Source: Fervidobacterium changbaicum
GTDB lineage: Bacteria; Thermotogota; Thermotogae; Thermotogales; Fervidobacteriaceae
NCBI RefSeq assembly: GCF_004117075.1
Contig: NZ_CP026721.1
Coordinates: 2,170,001-2,234,000, forward strand
Direction: 5' to 3'
DNA length: 64,000 bases
Part shown: positions 34,225-44,983 of the stretch, one piece after another
How positions within the stretch are numbered: position 1 is the first letter of the stretch
Layout of the letters: each line of letters begins with the position of its first letter
Made by a program: the position numbers and the translations under genes
The notes under the pieces: generated by a model
Told to the model about the DNA's origin: nothing
Databases searched by the model: none
What the model saw: the letters and a program-made list of their open reading frames with translations, nothing else

Positions 34225-37200
34225 TCACTTCCTGAAGTGATGATAAGCAAGTTCTATTAATTTTTGAGCTATTTCATTTCTTTTGCCGAATACAATATCG
34301 GTTATAGAATTAACCATATAAGGTACAGTCTCTTCACTTACAGTATCATTATTTTTAAGAGTAGAAGATGATATTTTCTTAAGCAACTGTGAAGTTATAT
34401 GAGATTTAAGCCTCTTTTGTTTGACTGCATTTTCCCAAAAATCAACATTCTGAGCCTCTCTACTTATTATTTCTATAATATCTTTAGTCGTGTTAACAAG
34501 AAAATCTATCTCGCTATCAGTTAGTTCACTGACAGGTTTTTTACCAAATATTTCACTTTTGAGCAGACCAAAGAATGGCATTTCTTTCTTAGGATCAAGT
34601 CCAAATGTTTGTTCAACTTCTCTTCCCTTTTTCATCTCTCCTCTTAATTTTTCAAGCTCATCATACAAAACGTCCCAATTTTCTTTATATTCTTCAAGTA
34701 GTCTTTTCAACCTATCAGAAAATCTTTCATAGAGTTCTGGGTCTTCTTCCCAATGTTTCTCAATATGCTCAACGATGGCATATTGAAGTTCTTGTGTCCT
34801 TGCTTTACTTGGTTCCTTGTGAAGTTTTTCGAGAAATTTGTCTTCAAAAAGCGGAGTGGGTGGTATTTTAGGATCAATACCTTGAGAATGTAGATACTCT
34901 TCAATAATCCCCCTTATCTTGTTACTTGTATCTTTTATACTTAGTTTGTCATCTCTGTATCTATTCCTTGCTGATTCTTTTATAAAACCCAGAATTTTTA
35001 AATCATGTACATATTTTAAGGCCTCTGGGTCGGGAAGAACTGCATCCATACTACGGTTAAATTGTCTTACAAGTGCTATGAATTCATCTCTAATCTCTTC
35101 ATCTACAAGAATGTCAATACACTCGTCTATATTCTGACGCCAATTTTTAATCTTATATTTTTCAAAGAACTCTTCAATCCTGCGGTGATTCAACTTCAAT
35201 TCATCAACGCTTTTTGCTTTGTTCCTAACTACCTGTGAAATCTCGTCAATATCTTCATCTGCGTAAATAGCAAGTGCCTCTTTCAAATGTTTCAAAACAC
35301 CTACATAATCTACAACAAAACCACAAGACTTATTTTTGTATACTCTATTCACCCTTGCAATAGCTTGTAACAAGTTGTGTCCTTTAATCACATTGTCAAG
35401 ATACATAACCTGCTCTACAGGTGCATCAAAACCAGTTATTAGCATATTTTGAACAACTAAGATACCAACATTGCCGTTGATACCATTTTCATCTACTTTG
35501 TCAAATGGGAGTTTAAAACTTTTGATTATCCTTTCGTGAACATTTGGGTCAGTATAAGGATGATACTCAGGTCGATCATTCTGAGCTCCTGAAATAACCA
35601 CACCAACCTCTAACTTTTTCAATGTTTCTAAATCTATTTTTGAATTATTTTCTTTTTCTAATTCATAAATCTTTTCTTTGAGAGCCTCTTCAAGCGCCTT
35701 TTTATATCTTATTGCAGCACAGCGAGATACTGCAACAACTTGAGCTTTTAATCCATTTGGGAATACATGAGTTATATAGTGCTCTATCATATCTCTTGCT
35801 TTGTCACGGATAACTTCTTCAGCTTCAAGATATGCTCTCCATGTAAATCTTCCCATTATCATTCTTTTTGTATCTTTATCAGCGTCTTTGAAAACATCTT
35901 CAAACTTTGCATTTGCTGCCTCTTCGTCTGAAAGCTCTGCGTTGTGTACTCTTCCTTCATATACAATCTCAACAGTCACACCATCTTCAACTGCCTGCTT
36001 TATACCATACTTGTCGATGTAGTCGCCAAACGTCATCTCCGTCTTTTCTATAGGTGTACCTGTAAATGCTATTTTTGTTGCATTTGGAAGAGCTTTTCTT
36101 AAATTTGCGCCCAGAAGCTTGTACTGGGTTCTGTGTGCTTCATCTATCATTATTAGTATATTAGGTGATGTATTAAGGACGGGAAATTCACTTTTTAATT
36201 CCCTCTCTTGAAATTTATGAACCATAGCCATAACAAGTTCGGGTGTGTCAGTCTTTAAAAGTTCTTTAAGCTCTTGTATGCTTCTTGCTAACTTAACTGT
36301 AAATCCAACACTTCTTGATGTTTCATTTAACTGCTTTTCAAGGTCCTTTCTATCTGTGACAAAAACAACTTTGTAGTTTCCAAACTCAGGATTGTGATAA
36401 AGCTCTCGAACCATAAACATCATTGTCAAAGATTTACCGGAACCTTGAGTATGCCAAACAATTCCCCCTTTTTCGTCTGGTGTTTTGCCCTCTTTTAGTC
36501 TTTTTATCATCTTCTTTACTGCTCTAAATTGCTGATATCTTGCAACAACCTTAATCATTTTGCTCTTTGGATCTTCTTTAAAGATGGTAAATGTATGAAG
36601 CAAATCAAGAAGGTTTTCTTTTGAAAGCATACCATGAATCAAAATTTGCTGGCTTGTTACATTTCCATCTGGATTTACGTCTGACAGTGAAAAAGGATAA
36701 GGGTCTTTCCACTCAACAAAGTGCTCATACTCTGAGGTTATTGTGCCATACTTTGCAATCTGATTGGACGTAGCTACTACAAATAGGTTGTACCAGAAAA
36801 GCTTTTCATTTCCCTCAATTGCGCCGCGTCTATTACAATAGCGCATAAGCTGAGTAATTGCTTCAGAAATTGGGTCAGCAACTGCTGGAGATTTGCATTC
36901 AACCACCACAAGAGGCAAACCATTTACAAAAAGAACTATATCGGGAACAATATGTTTTTCAGTTCCCGTTATATTCACTTTAAACTGTGATATAGCAATG
37001 AATGAATTATTGTGCGGATTTTTAAAATCAATAAACTTAACAGTTGGGCTTTTTTCTCCTGTTTTTCTATTTTCAGAAACTGAGGTGTTCTCTAAAAGCA
37101 AGTCGTGGATTTCTTTGTTTGCCTCTAAAAGAGAGTTTGACTGTGGTGTTGTAATTCTTCGAACAACTTCACTTATTTGGTCATCTTCTATCCATGGATT

Positions 37201-37431
37201 TATCCTCTTTAAAGACTTCCTTAAAACTCCCTCAAGGATTACTTCTTTAAAGCTTTCTCTGAATTTTTGACTTTCCCCATATTCAGGTTCTAATGAAGAA
37301 GTGAACGATATTATTTCTTTTGTATCCTCAGGGTTATCTTTGTTTTGCCTATAAATCTTCCATCCAAGCCTTTGAAGCTGAAAGAGAAATGGATTTTCAA
37401 CATAATGTTCTTCATCCAATTTAGTTACCAT
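34225..37431 (-). CDS. hsdR: Type I restriction enzyme R subunit
   Basis: The 1068-residue protein has an N-terminal nuclease (VPDIVLFVNG and LVVVECKSP: the PD...ExK core), helicase Walker A WHTQGSGKSLTMMF, VTDRKDLEKQL, IMIDEAHRTQY, AFTGTPIEKTE, NMLITGFDAPVEQ and QAIARVNRVY. The C-terminus is helical, contacting HsdM. All motifs are intact. It cuts DNA far from unmethylated HsdS sites after ATP-driven translocation. The ATG at 37431 lies 8 bases after TGAGGAGG; its start overlaps the end of hsdS by 11 bases. Confidence 0.95.
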   Translation of the reverse strand: MVTKLDEEHYVENPFLFQLQRLGWKIYRQNKDNPEDTKEIISFTSSLEPEYGESQKFRESFKEVILEGVLRKSLKRINPWIEDDQISEVVRRITTPQSNSLLEANKEIHDLLLENTSVSENRKTGEKSPTVKFIDFKNPHNNSFIAISQFKVNITGTEKHIVPDIVLFVNGLPLVVVECKSPAVADPISEAITQLMRYCNRRGAIEGNEKLFWYNLFVVATSNQIAKYGTITSEYEHFVEWKDPYPFSLSDVNPDGNVTSQQILIHGMLSKENLLDLLHTFTIFKEDPKSKMIKVVARYQQFRAVKKMIKRLKEGKTPDEKGGIVWHTQGSGKSLTMMFMVRELYHNPEFGNYKVVFVTDRKDLEKQLNETSRSVGFTVKLARSIQELKELLKTDTPELVMAMVHKFQERELKSEFPVLNTSPNILIMIDEAHRTQYKLLGANLRKALPNATKIAFTGTPIEKTEMTFGDYIDKYGIKQAVEDGVTVEIVYEGRVHNAELSDEEAANAKFEDVFKDADKDTKRMIMGRFTWRAYLEAEEVIRDKARDMIEHYITHVFPNGLKAQVVAVSRCAAIRYKKALEEALKEKIYELEKENNSKIDLETLKKLEVGVVISGAQNDRPEYHPYTDPNVHERIIKSFKLPFDKVDENGINGNVGILVVQNMLITGFDAPVEQVMYLDNVIKGHNLLQAIARVNRVYKNKSCGFVVDYVGVLKHLKEALAIYADEDIDEISQVVRNKAKSVDELKLNHRRIEEFFEKYKIKNWRQNIDECIDILVDEEIRDEFIALVRQFNRSMDAVLPDPEALKYVHDLKILGFIKESARNRYRDDKLSIKDTSNKIRGIIEEYLHSQGIDPKIPPTPLFEDKFLEKLHKEPSKARTQELQYAIVEHIEKHWEEDPELYERFSDRLKRLLEEYKENWDVLYDELEKLRGEMKKGREVEQTFGLDPKKEMPFFGLLKSEIFGKKPVSELTDSEIDFLVNTTKDIIEIISREAQNVDFWENAVKQKRLKSHITSQLLKKISSSTLKNNDTVSEETVPYMVNSITDIVFGKRNEIAQKLIELAYHHFRK

Positions 37432-38719
37432 CTTTATTTTCCTCCTCAATAAGATGGTTTACTCTAACTTTGCCTGTCAGCAAATCTTCCATTAAGCCTT
37501 TTTTTATTCTTTCAAGTTTTTCCTTATAGGCTTGCTCTTTTTCTATGGCTTCATCTATTTGAGATAAAATTGAAGCTATGCGTTGTTGTTCGGGGAGATG
37601 GGGGAGGGGGATTTTTTCGTTGTCTAGGAAATCTTTGTATTTAAAGTTTCTAATCCCTGTTGTTCTTCTTTCGTATATTGCAGTTCTTCCAAGATTGTAG
37701 AGATAAAGCCAATACCAGTAAAAATATTTTGGTATTACTCTGTTTTGATCTGCTACCAGCTTCCTTACAAAATTAGAAAAACATACTCTTTCTACATGGT
37801 CGTATAGATGGATGTATATTCTTCCTACTGGCTGATCATCGCTACCACCGGATAACTCAATTAAAATATCGCCTTTAATTAACTTTCTGTTTTTAAAACT
37901 ATTCTCTTTTAAGTATCTAACTTGAACATTGGAGAAATCACCCCCTTGAGCTTTAGGTAAATCTGTTCCCCTTAAAACAAATGCCTCAATATATTGATTA
38001 TTTTCCTTATTTTCTTTGCCCCAATCTCCTCCTAACGACTTTACTACCATATCTCCCAATCTTACCACTTCCCACTCTTCTGGAATCCTCCCAAGCGGTG
38101 AGTCCTTGAATTTATCAATATTCTCATCTCTCAACCTCCACCTCTCACTTTCACCCTCACCCTCATTTACCACTCCCTTAGTAAGCAAATCTTGCATCAA
38201 ACCTTGCTTTATGCGTTTATACTTTTCTATAATAGCGTCAGTTTTTTCAATTGCATTATCAATTGTCTCAAGTATTTCAGCGATTTTGCGTTGTTCGGGG
38301 AGAGGGGGAAGAGGAATTAAAAATTTAGAATATTCAGAAATCCAAAATCTTTTATGTTCACTTCCCGGTTTAAAATTAAGTAATTGCATTGAATTATAAA
38401 CATAATAAAGGTTTACAAAGTTACACTTAGACCTAAGAATTTTAACCGCAGAAGATTTTAATTTGAATGGGAATGCAATATATCTACTTTCAGTGGTAAA
38501 ATCATCAAATATTATCACAGGAATATTGTTGTATATTCCTTGATGCTCTTGAGTAAATCCTAATATGAAAGTTTTCCCTGGAGTTAAAACAGGTATTCCA
38601 TGTCTTTTATCATATTGTTCATCTTTGACTATATACTTATTAGGCTGTTCATACGCTAAAACTTCCCCCAACTTTACCCATTTCCAACCTTCAGGAAGTT
38701 TTCTCTTATCCACTTTCAC
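37421..38719 (-). CDS. hsdS: Type I restriction enzyme specificity subunit
   Basis: A protein of about 432 residues with two target-recognition domains, each followed by a conserved helix: LPEQRKIAEILETIDNAIEK in the first half and LPEQQRIASILSQIDEAIEK in the second. These repeats and the LPEGWKWVKLGEV and IPEEWEVVRLGDM openings are canonical for HsdS. The two TRDs read different half-sites, so the target is bipartite. A start at GTG 38719 is preferred because GGAGG lies at correct spacing; an ATG at 38725 is too close to that site. It follows the AlbA-type gene. Confidence 0.93.
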   Translation of the reverse strand: MKVDKRKLPEGWKWVKLGEVLAYEQPNKYIVKDEQYDKRHGIPVLTPGKTFILGFTQEHQGIYNNIPVIIFDDFTTESRYIAFPFKLKSSAVKILRSKCNFVNLYYVYNSMQLLNFKPGSEHKRFWISEYSKFLIPLPPLPEQRKIAEILETIDNAIEKTDAIIEKYKRIKQGLMQDLLTKGVVNEGEGESERWRLRDENIDKFKDSPLGRIPEEWEVVRLGDMVVKSLGGDWGKENKENNQYIEAFVLRGTDLPKAQGGDFSNVQVRYLKENSFKNRKLIKGDILIELSGGSDDQPVGRIYIHLYDHVERVCFSNFVRKLVADQNRVIPKYFYWYWLYLYNLGRTAIYERRTTGIRNFKYKDFLDNEKIPLPHLPEQQRIASILSQIDEAIEKEQAYKEKLERIKKGLMEDLLTGKVRVNHLIEEENKDGN

Positions 38720-38774
38720 AGTCATACCTCCATTTAATTCCTTTGGTTTTTGGCTCATTCGGATCATTTTTGGC

Positions 38775-40088
38775 TCATTTTTGGTTCATAAGTATATAAT
38801 GCAATGTCCTTTTACCCTCTCCACAAATCGAGAAAATACCCATATTAACAAGTTCTGTCAAATCTCTCGTTGCTGTTGCTTTTGAGATATTACATATTCC
38901 CTGATACTCCTTATTCGTGATTCTTCCTTTCTCCTTTACATACATAACTGCCTTTATCTGCCTTTCATTTAACCCAAGCTTGGCTAAATACTCTTCTGTG
39001 TATATGTCTTTATAAAATTCGACCACAAAACCGCCTTCTTCTTTAAACTCAGGTTCTGGCAGTCCTGCTTCCCTGCAAAGTTCAACCATTCTTTTTGTAC
39101 CGCTTCCCCATTTTTCAATCAATCCTGCGAGGAAAAATACATTAGCAATATGCCTGTTGCGTGGTATTGATCCATGATCTTGTTTTAGCATCTCAATTGT
39201 TATTTCTTCTGGAAGCTTACCCGGATTGAAAAACCAAATTTTATTATCATAAATCTTTATTTGAATGTCCGCAAGGCTTAAATAATCCCTATGAATTAAT
39301 GCATTTATTACTGCCTCTCTTATAGCTTCAAGAGGATAATCCCATATATCTTCTCTTTCTATCCCTTTTATTTCAAATCGAACATTCAAATGTTTTTTAA
39401 TAGCTTCCATTAATCCATCAAGCTGTTTGAAAAGATTTCCACTAACATCTATGGTATCAAGTATGATGGTTGGAGTTTTAAATCTTCCAACACGGGCACC
39501 TGCACCGTGGATATACTTTTGAGGTTTTTTACCAAAAAGCAACAATCCTGCATTTGTAAGTTTATCCTCTTTTACAAGTTCAATGTTTTTGAGAATCTTT
39601 TCGATGGAATCTTCTTCGGATATTTCGGGCAATCTCTTCTTTGCCATCCTTTTAAACCTTTCTATTGTTTCGATGTCTACTTCGTCAACGCCTGCCTCAG
39701 AAGGTAATGAATCCCACGAAATTCGTTGTTTTTTTAACATAAATCTCACAAGTTCATTTCCGCTAAGTTGCTGAATGGTCGAACCTGTCCGAATGTAAAA
39801 CTTACCGTCATATGAGATCGGCACTTCTGACTTTTCCACTTTTATTTTTATTACCTCCTGCCCTTTTACCATTTCAACATCAACATCTGCAATAACTCCA
39901 AGTTTGCTTAAAATTTTATTTGGTATGTCTTCAAGGAGTTTATCTATATTGGTTATTCCAATAGGATTGCCTTTGTCATCTACACCTATGTATATTATTC
40001 CACCTTCTGAATTAGCAAATGCACAGATTGTTTTAAGATGCTCGTCGTTCCAATGTGCTTTAAATTCTACTTGTTTAGACTCTCTCAT
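38775..40088 (-). CDS. AlbA_2/Schlafen-type ATP-binding regulator between hsdM and hsdS
   Basis: The 437-residue protein has an N-terminal AlbA_2 domain ([36 protein letters not shown]). A GHKL-type ATPase-like region follows ([43 protein letters not shown]), and then a C-terminal winged helix ([20 protein letters not shown]). This is the common RecG-like/AlbA regulator found inside mobile restriction loci. Its role there is uncertain: regulation of the operon or a nucleic-acid-sensing effector. The ATG at 40088 overlaps the hsdM stop by 14 bases. Confidence 0.85.
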   Translation of the reverse strand: MRESKQVEFKAHWNDEHLKTICAFANSEGGIIYIGVDDKGNPIGITNIDKLLEDIPNKILSKLGVIADVDVEMVKGQEVIKIKVEKSEVPISYDGKFYIRTGSTIQQLSGNELVRFMLKKQRISWDSLPSEAGVDEVDIETIERFKRMAKKRLPEISEEDSIEKILKNIELVKEDKLTNAGLLLFGKKPQKYIHGAGARVGRFKTPTIILDTIDVSGNLFKQLDGLMEAIKKHLNVRFEIKGIEREDIWDYPLEAIREAVINALIHRDYLSLADIQIKIYDNKIWFFNPGKLPEEITIEMLKQDHGSIPRNRHIANVFFLAGLIEKWGSGTKRMVELCREAGLPEPEFKEEGGFVVEFYKDIYTEEYLAKLGLNERQIKAVMYVKEKGRITNKEYQGICNISKATATRDLTELVNMGIFSICGEGKRTLHYILMNQK

Positions 40089-42519
40089 AGTATCCAAGTT
40101 CCTCCAAAAATTTACTTAACCTACTGACCTCCTGCTCTCGTTCCTTTAAAAGATGTTCAAGAGACACATGATATTTATCCCAAAGCTTTTCAAAAATCTT
40201 TATCAGTTCTTTTTTCTCTGCATTTAAGTACTTTTCAAGTTGATTGCTAATTAATTCAAAGAACTTTTCGAGTAATAGCTCCTTGGCTTCTTCTTGGGTA
40301 ATTGACTCAATCTTTTCATCAATCTTATTTTCAAGTTCCTTTTGCTTTCTGCCTATCTCACTTTTTACATTTTTAAATTCCTTTTCTTTTTGAGCAATAT
40401 TTTCTAATAAATCTTTCCATTTTTTTGCTTCTCTTCTTGCAGCCTCGCTGTCTTTTGATTCTAAATCGTTAACCAAGTCCTTCAGAAACTCTTTGACCTT
40501 GCTTGCAGTTTTATTTCCTTGCTCTTCTTCATCCCAGTCTTCAACCTCTTCTAAAAGCTCACTTAAGTCTGCTTCAATTTCGGTAAGCCTGTTTTCAAGA
40601 TCTTCAATTTCTTCCATATGTTCTTTAAAATATTTTTCTTTAATTTTTTCTCTTTCAACCAAATTCTTGTTCCAACCCGCAGAAACTATACTTTTAAAAT
40701 CATAAACAAGTTCTTCCCACCAATTTGCAAATATGCCCGCTATTTTGAACTCATCAAATGTTCCAAATGGCAAGAGACTTTCTTTCAACTTTTTCAAAGC
40801 TTCATTTCTAAACTTCCAAAGATTGTTTTTGCCGTAAAACTGTTCAATTTCGGTCCTTACAATCTGCCACCACTCCAAAAGTTTTTCTTTGTGTTCTTCT
40901 ATTGTATGTTTAACCTCAGCACAGTTATCAATCAGTTCCTTAATTTGATTTTTGTCAGTAATGTCTTTTCTAAACTCCAAATAATCTTCACTCTTCTCTG
41001 ATAGCAAAATATCATAGCTCAACTTAAATTTCCTCAACTGGTTTTCATACAGCAATACTTCTTTCTTCGGTACACCACCAAAAAGATGGGCACGCACATC
41101 TTCGATTTCAGGGTCTGGGGAATTATCTACGTACCGTCGAATATTTAGATTAAAATCATTCTCCTCTATCTCTTTTATATCAACCAACCTGGAGTATTTA
41201 GGTATTTCTTTCTTTTCATCGAACACTGTAACTATTTTTTCTATGTCCTCTGGTCTCAAGAAATTCTGATTTCTACCTTCTCCATACTCTCTATCAGCGT
41301 TAATAAACAAGATCTTATTTTTTAAATGTTCTGGCTTGTTTTTATTAATCACAATAATACAAGCAGGTATTCCGGTGTTGTAGAAAAGCTTCGGTGGCAG
41401 TCCTATTATTGCCTCAATCAAATCATCTCTTACAATCCCTTCCCTTATAACCTTTTCCTGTCCACCTCTGAACAAAACTCCATGGGGCATAACTGTTGCC
41501 ATTACTCCGTCATCTTTCAGGCTTGCAATCATGTGCTGTAAAAACATAAGGTCTGCCTTTTTCCCATTCTCAGGAGTAAAGCCATATTTAAATCTTTCTT
41601 CAAACTGCATATTTGCGCGGCTATAATTTTCTGAGAAAGGTGGATTGGCTAATATTCTATCAAACCTTTTTATGTATCCATTTTCCAAAAACATGGGGGT
41701 TGTTAGTACGTCTTCGTTTTCAATTTTTGCATCATTGATGCCATGCAAAATCATATTCATTTTGCATATAGACCATGTCAATCCATTGAGTTCTTGCCCG
41801 TAAAGAGCTAAGTTTCTTGGGTTTTGTCCTTGTTCCTCAACGTAGTGGAACGCTTCAATCAAAAAACCACCAGAGCCCACAGTTGGGTCATAAATTGACA
41901 TGCCCTCACGGGGCTTAACTAATCTTACCATTAATTTTTTGACATGTGGCGGTGTGTAAAATTCGCCTCCTTTTTTACCAGCTGAATCGGCAAATTCCTT
42001 TAACAAATACTCATAAGCAGCACCAAGCAGATCAGGAAATTCAAAGTTTGAAGGTGTCAGTTTATACTTGTTGAAATGATTAATAAGGTCAATAAGCTGC
42101 TGATCCTTTAGTCGGGTTTTTCCCTTTACTGCGTTAAAATCTATGTGTTTCAAAACTCCATCAAGCTCTGGATTTGCTTCTTCTAAAGCGCTCAGGGCTT
42201 TATTTAGTTGATTTCCTACATCCTCTTTTAATTTCAAAATATTTTCCCATCTTGCCTTTTCAGGTACAAAAAAGGCATCGCCATAAGAGATTGGATCTTC
42301 TAAAAGCTCATGTATTTGCTCTTCAGAAAATCCCATGAGCTTATAGGTATCTTTTAACTCCTGTCTTTTTTCCTCAAAGACATCTGATGCATATTTTAGA
42401 AAAAGCATACCAAAAATATATTCTTTATATTCAGAGGCGTCCATCTTACCTCTGAGTATATCAGCTGCTTTGAAAAGATGTGTTTCAAGCTGTCTTAAGG
42501 TTATTTTGTCACCAGCCAA
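40075..42519 (-). CDS. hsdM: Type I DNA methyltransferase M subunit with long C-terminal coiled coil
   Basis: The 814-residue protein has the HsdM N-terminal helical domain, motif [19 protein letters not shown] and motif [13 protein letters not shown], so it is an N6-adenine methylase. Usual HsdM proteins have about 500-550 residues; here residues ~550-814 are an extended charged coiled coil ([20 protein letters not shown] and following). The start is a TTG at 42519 after TTGGAGGGATCGAT. It is the first gene of the hsdM-alb-hsdS-hsdR-ygjP operon, with a promoter inside the flanking repeat. Confidence 0.93.
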   Translation of the reverse strand: MAGDKITLRQLETHLFKAADILRGKMDASEYKEYIFGMLFLKYASDVFEEKRQELKDTYKLMGFSEEQIHELLEDPISYGDAFFVPEKARWENILKLKEDVGNQLNKALSALEEANPELDGVLKHIDFNAVKGKTRLKDQQLIDLINHFNKYKLTPSNFEFPDLLGAAYEYLLKEFADSAGKKGGEFYTPPHVKKLMVRLVKPREGMSIYDPTVGSGGFLIEAFHYVEEQGQNPRNLALYGQELNGLTWSICKMNMILHGINDAKIENEDVLTTPMFLENGYIKRFDRILANPPFSENYSRANMQFEERFKYGFTPENGKKADLMFLQHMIASLKDDGVMATVMPHGVLFRGGQEKVIREGIVRDDLIEAIIGLPPKLFYNTGIPACIIVINKNKPEHLKNKILFINADREYGEGRNQNFLRPEDIEKIVTVFDEKKEIPKYSRLVDIKEIEENDFNLNIRRYVDNSPDPEIEDVRAHLFGGVPKKEVLLYENQLRKFKLSYDILLSEKSEDYLEFRKDITDKNQIKELIDNCAEVKHTIEEHKEKLLEWWQIVRTEIEQFYGKNNLWKFRNEALKKLKESLLPFGTFDEFKIAGIFANWWEELVYDFKSIVSAGWNKNLVEREKIKEKYFKEHMEEIEDLENRLTEIEADLSELLEEVEDWDEEEQGNKTASKVKEFLKDLVNDLESKDSEAARREAKKWKDLLENIAQKEKEFKNVKSEIGRKQKELENKIDEKIESITQEEAKELLLEKFFELISNQLEKYLNAEKKELIKIFEKLWDKYHVSLEHLLKEREQEVSRLSKFLEELGYYERV

Positions 42520-42544
42520 ATCGATCCCTCCAATTAATAAATTT

Positions 42545-42572
42545 ATTATAATGTTTATTAAAACTATTGAAA
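42545..42572 (-). promoter_or_regulatory. hsdM promoter within direct repeat B
   Basis: On the minus strand TTTCAA (42572-42567) and TATAAT (42550-42545) are 16 bases apart. The equivalent site in copy A reads TTTCAA and TATCTT at identical spacing, upstream of the NADH-oxidase-like gene, so the same promoter block drives both. Confidence 0.6.
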
Positions 42573-42654
42573 CTTTCCAAAAAGCACATTATCCTTTAAA
42601 TATGAGACACTCACAAACAACTCTTGAAAAAGGTAGGTTCGCAAGATGAATAAG

Positions 42655-42858
42655 TCATCGTTTCCATTCTTTGTATCTATCCAACTCAACTCTAATTTGG
42701 TTTATTATGAGCGCAAATACATCCGCATCATTTGTTATGCCAAGAGAAGGAATGCCATCTGGTAGGGCATCTATGGGATTAACAAAATAAAGTACTACTA
42801 TCACAATAGCTAAGTTTGTTTTAAATGAAACTCCATATTTTCCGCTTAACCAATTAAC
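42655..42858 (-). pseudogene. Truncated ykvA/DUF1232-like copy
   Basis: The minus strand reads the DUF1232 core YFVNPIDALPDGIPSLGI, then ALIINQIRVELDRYKEWKR and a stop at 42655, matching the C-terminus of the intact copy at 32987. An in-frame TAG at 42859-42861 and the loss of the N-terminal half show truncation. This copy keeps the more canonical PIDALPD signature, so it is an independent paralogue and not a recent duplicate. Confidence 0.75.
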
Positions 42859-42862
42859 CTAA

Positions 42863-43139
42863 TATTCTTGCATAGGTAGTTGCCATTTCTTATAGATTTA
42901 TTCTATCTGTTGATATGTTACAACTTTAGTATTCTATTACAATTATATCATATCGTTACCGCAAAAACATTTCAAATACTTTCTTTTTTCTTTACATTCA
43001 ATCAACTTTTTAGACCTTTCAACGCTTTTGCTTTGCTGTCGAACCACTTCATTTTTCACCTTATCTTTGTTCATCCTTTAAAACGCATAGGCTTGATTTC
43101 TCAAGGCTCATATCCATCGCATCAATATGTTGTTAAATC
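42863..43139. other. AT-rich spacer without recognisable genes
   Basis: No protein-like frame with a ribosome site and no convincing hairpin are seen between the truncated ykvA copy and the tRNA fragment. Confidence 0.4.
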
Positions 43140-43185
43140 TGGTGGAGCCGATGGAATTCGAATCCATGGCCTTTATCGTGCGCTG
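43140..43185 (-). other. 3' half of a tRNA-Ala gene (tRNA remnant, possible attachment site)
   Basis: The minus-strand 46 bases end in CGGCTCCACCA and contain the T arm ATGGA-TTCGAAT-TCCAT, perfectly paired. Aligned with the tRNA-Ala(CGC) 3' half at 52746-52791, 38 of 46 positions agree, starting in the anticodon arm. The 5' half is absent. Such half tRNAs are typical of the att sites left by integrases that use tRNA genes. Confidence 0.75.
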
Positions 43186-43200
43186 TATAATTAATAATGT

Positions 43201-43497
43201 ATGCGAAGACATACTCCTTCATCTAATGTGGGAGGAAACAGAGGGAAAAACTTTGGTTTTTTAATCACACTTTTGGTAGCATTTATTGTCGTATTGATTA
43301 TTAGCAGTGTTTTTTGTGAACTCAAAATCAATTTGCAGAAAGATGTTCACTTCGAAGATACCGTTGCGTATGTTGAAAAAGCCTCCCTGTCACAAAGACC
43401 ATTTACGATAACAAAAGGTGCCTTGCAAATATGCTACCAAGATTACGAGATTGCCCCTTACTTAACTGGTATGCCAATCTTCGAAATTCCATTTTGA
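43201..43497 (+). pseudogene. Internally deleted RsiV/DUF3298-like relic
   Basis: The 98-codon frame joins a membrane anchor (FGFLITLLVAFIVVLIISSV) to a short C-terminal piece (FTITKGALQICYQDYEIAPY). The second part matches the C-terminus of the intact RsiV-like protein at 44984 (FTISKDGLEIYYQDYEIAPH). About 130 residues of the middle are gone. It reads opposite to the intact gene. A collapsed paralogue rather than a functional gene is the simplest view. Confidence 0.7.
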
Positions 43498-44983
43498 AAA
43501 CTTGAAACCTGTTTGAGATATAAATTTCATTAGTGCTCATATTGTTACTTAGTATATCTATCATGATTACCATGACACAATTTAGTATGCCAATAGCAAG
43601 TAACGGCGCTTAACCACACTGTATATATCTTGACTACTTTATTATGCCTGACAAATGTACTTTTCTTATATATTATTTTCTTAGTCAGAACTGTGTAATT
43701 TCTACCATAGATATAACATAGCTATACCTAAGTTATATGGTCTTCCCTTATTCTTAGGCTCTTAAATTCACATTTCGTCAGTATTTATCTTACAGAAAAA
43801 TAAGAAAACAGAGTACGGTCTTACAGTCGTCTATTATCGTATTAAATACTATCCTTCGCACCGCACTTCTCAATTGTTTGTATGCTAATCACATAACATA
43901 CCGCGCAACAAATAGTATAAATAAAAGTTTTTGAACGCCACCCTTGTAAAATGCCCTATAACACATTCAAAAACGAGAAGATATATTAAGAATTATCGGC
44001 TGTCATGAAATGCTTTATAGGTCAAATAAAAAGGATGGTGTTTTAAATCGGCTTGAAATAATCTCAAATTAATTGTTTATATGAAGATTGACATTGGGAA
44101 CAAAAACTGCAATATAAGAAACCTTATATTGCAATTTCTAAAGACAAGGTCTCGGTGGGGGAATGAAAGGTTAGATTGGTAAAAAATATTGATAAATAAA
44201 CCTCTTTTGAAGGCTTGCTTCTAAAATCGGTTATAACGCATTCCAAAAGTTTGGAAAGTAGTTTTGTACATTTGTGTAATTCCGAGAATGTTATAGGTCA
44301 AAATAAAAGGATGTAATTGAAGGGGCGCTCGCTTTGTTCTGCGTGAAATATCCAAACATGGTCACGTATTGGGTTCCAAACTGTTTTTGGTATCAAAGTT
44401 CGTGAACTGACAAAATCTTCGGAAAGTCGGTGCAATTATGTGCAATAGTGAATACTGTGGAAGTAAGGACCATAATGTACACTTAGACATACCTATGCAA
44501 CATCTTGTTATCTAAGACAATGCCGTAAATAATAAGAATTAGTAAAACAACAATTGAATAGTTTTATCAATTTAATTAGCTAGAGCGAATAAAAACAGAA
44601 ACTAGAAGATAAGTAGGAATAGCTAATATAATTTAGATGACTTACGTAGGAATTGTTATGACTTCAACTTGCATTTCGTTCTATCTTGAGCCCAATTTTG
44701 CGTCTTTAGATTTAGAGTGCCTGGTCAAAGCACATCGTACTTTCTGCTCTTTTTGTTTCGGTTGGCAATGATATTAGGGCAACTATTCGAGTGCCTGTTT
44801 TACCAATGTGTAGCGGGTAAAGATTCTTCCTTTTGACATCTTACGTTAGACATGTGCAGCACAGACACATTGAGCAGTAGATTTGTTGCACGATCACTTT
44901 TCTCTCGGATTTATATAAAGCAAATTGGCACTTAAGTGCCGGTTTGGATGTATCTAAGTTTTGTGTAATCTTACTTTTTTCAT
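43498..44983. other. 1.5-kb gene-free decayed region with imperfect repeats
   Basis: No protein-like frame is seen on either strand. Two similar blocks occur about 275 bases apart: CCCTATAACACATTCAAAA with ATAGGTCAAATAAAAAGGATG (43953-44033), and CGGTTATAACGCATTCCAAAA with ATAGGTCAAAATAAAAGGATG (near 44227-44316). This suggests a duplicated noncoding unit. The region looks like degraded insertion or gene remnants. Confidence 0.5.
44109..44132. other. 10-bp perfect hairpin in the gene-free region
   Basis: GCAATATAAG and CTTATATTGC form a perfect stem with a four-base loop. The minus strand is followed by AGTTTTTG, so it could act as a weak terminator for minus-strand transcripts. Confidence 0.45.

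Larger units (their letters stand above)
42545..42862. repeat. Direct repeat copy B (right border of Type I island)
   Basis: Counterpart of 32876-33195, same orientation. It includes a promoter and the 3' part of a ykvA-like gene. Confidence 0.8.

Noticed and set aside
43498-44983. Hidden genes or a CRISPR array in the gene-free region
   Set aside because: No frame with a ribosome site and no regularly spaced identical repeats; only two imperfect blocks are seen.
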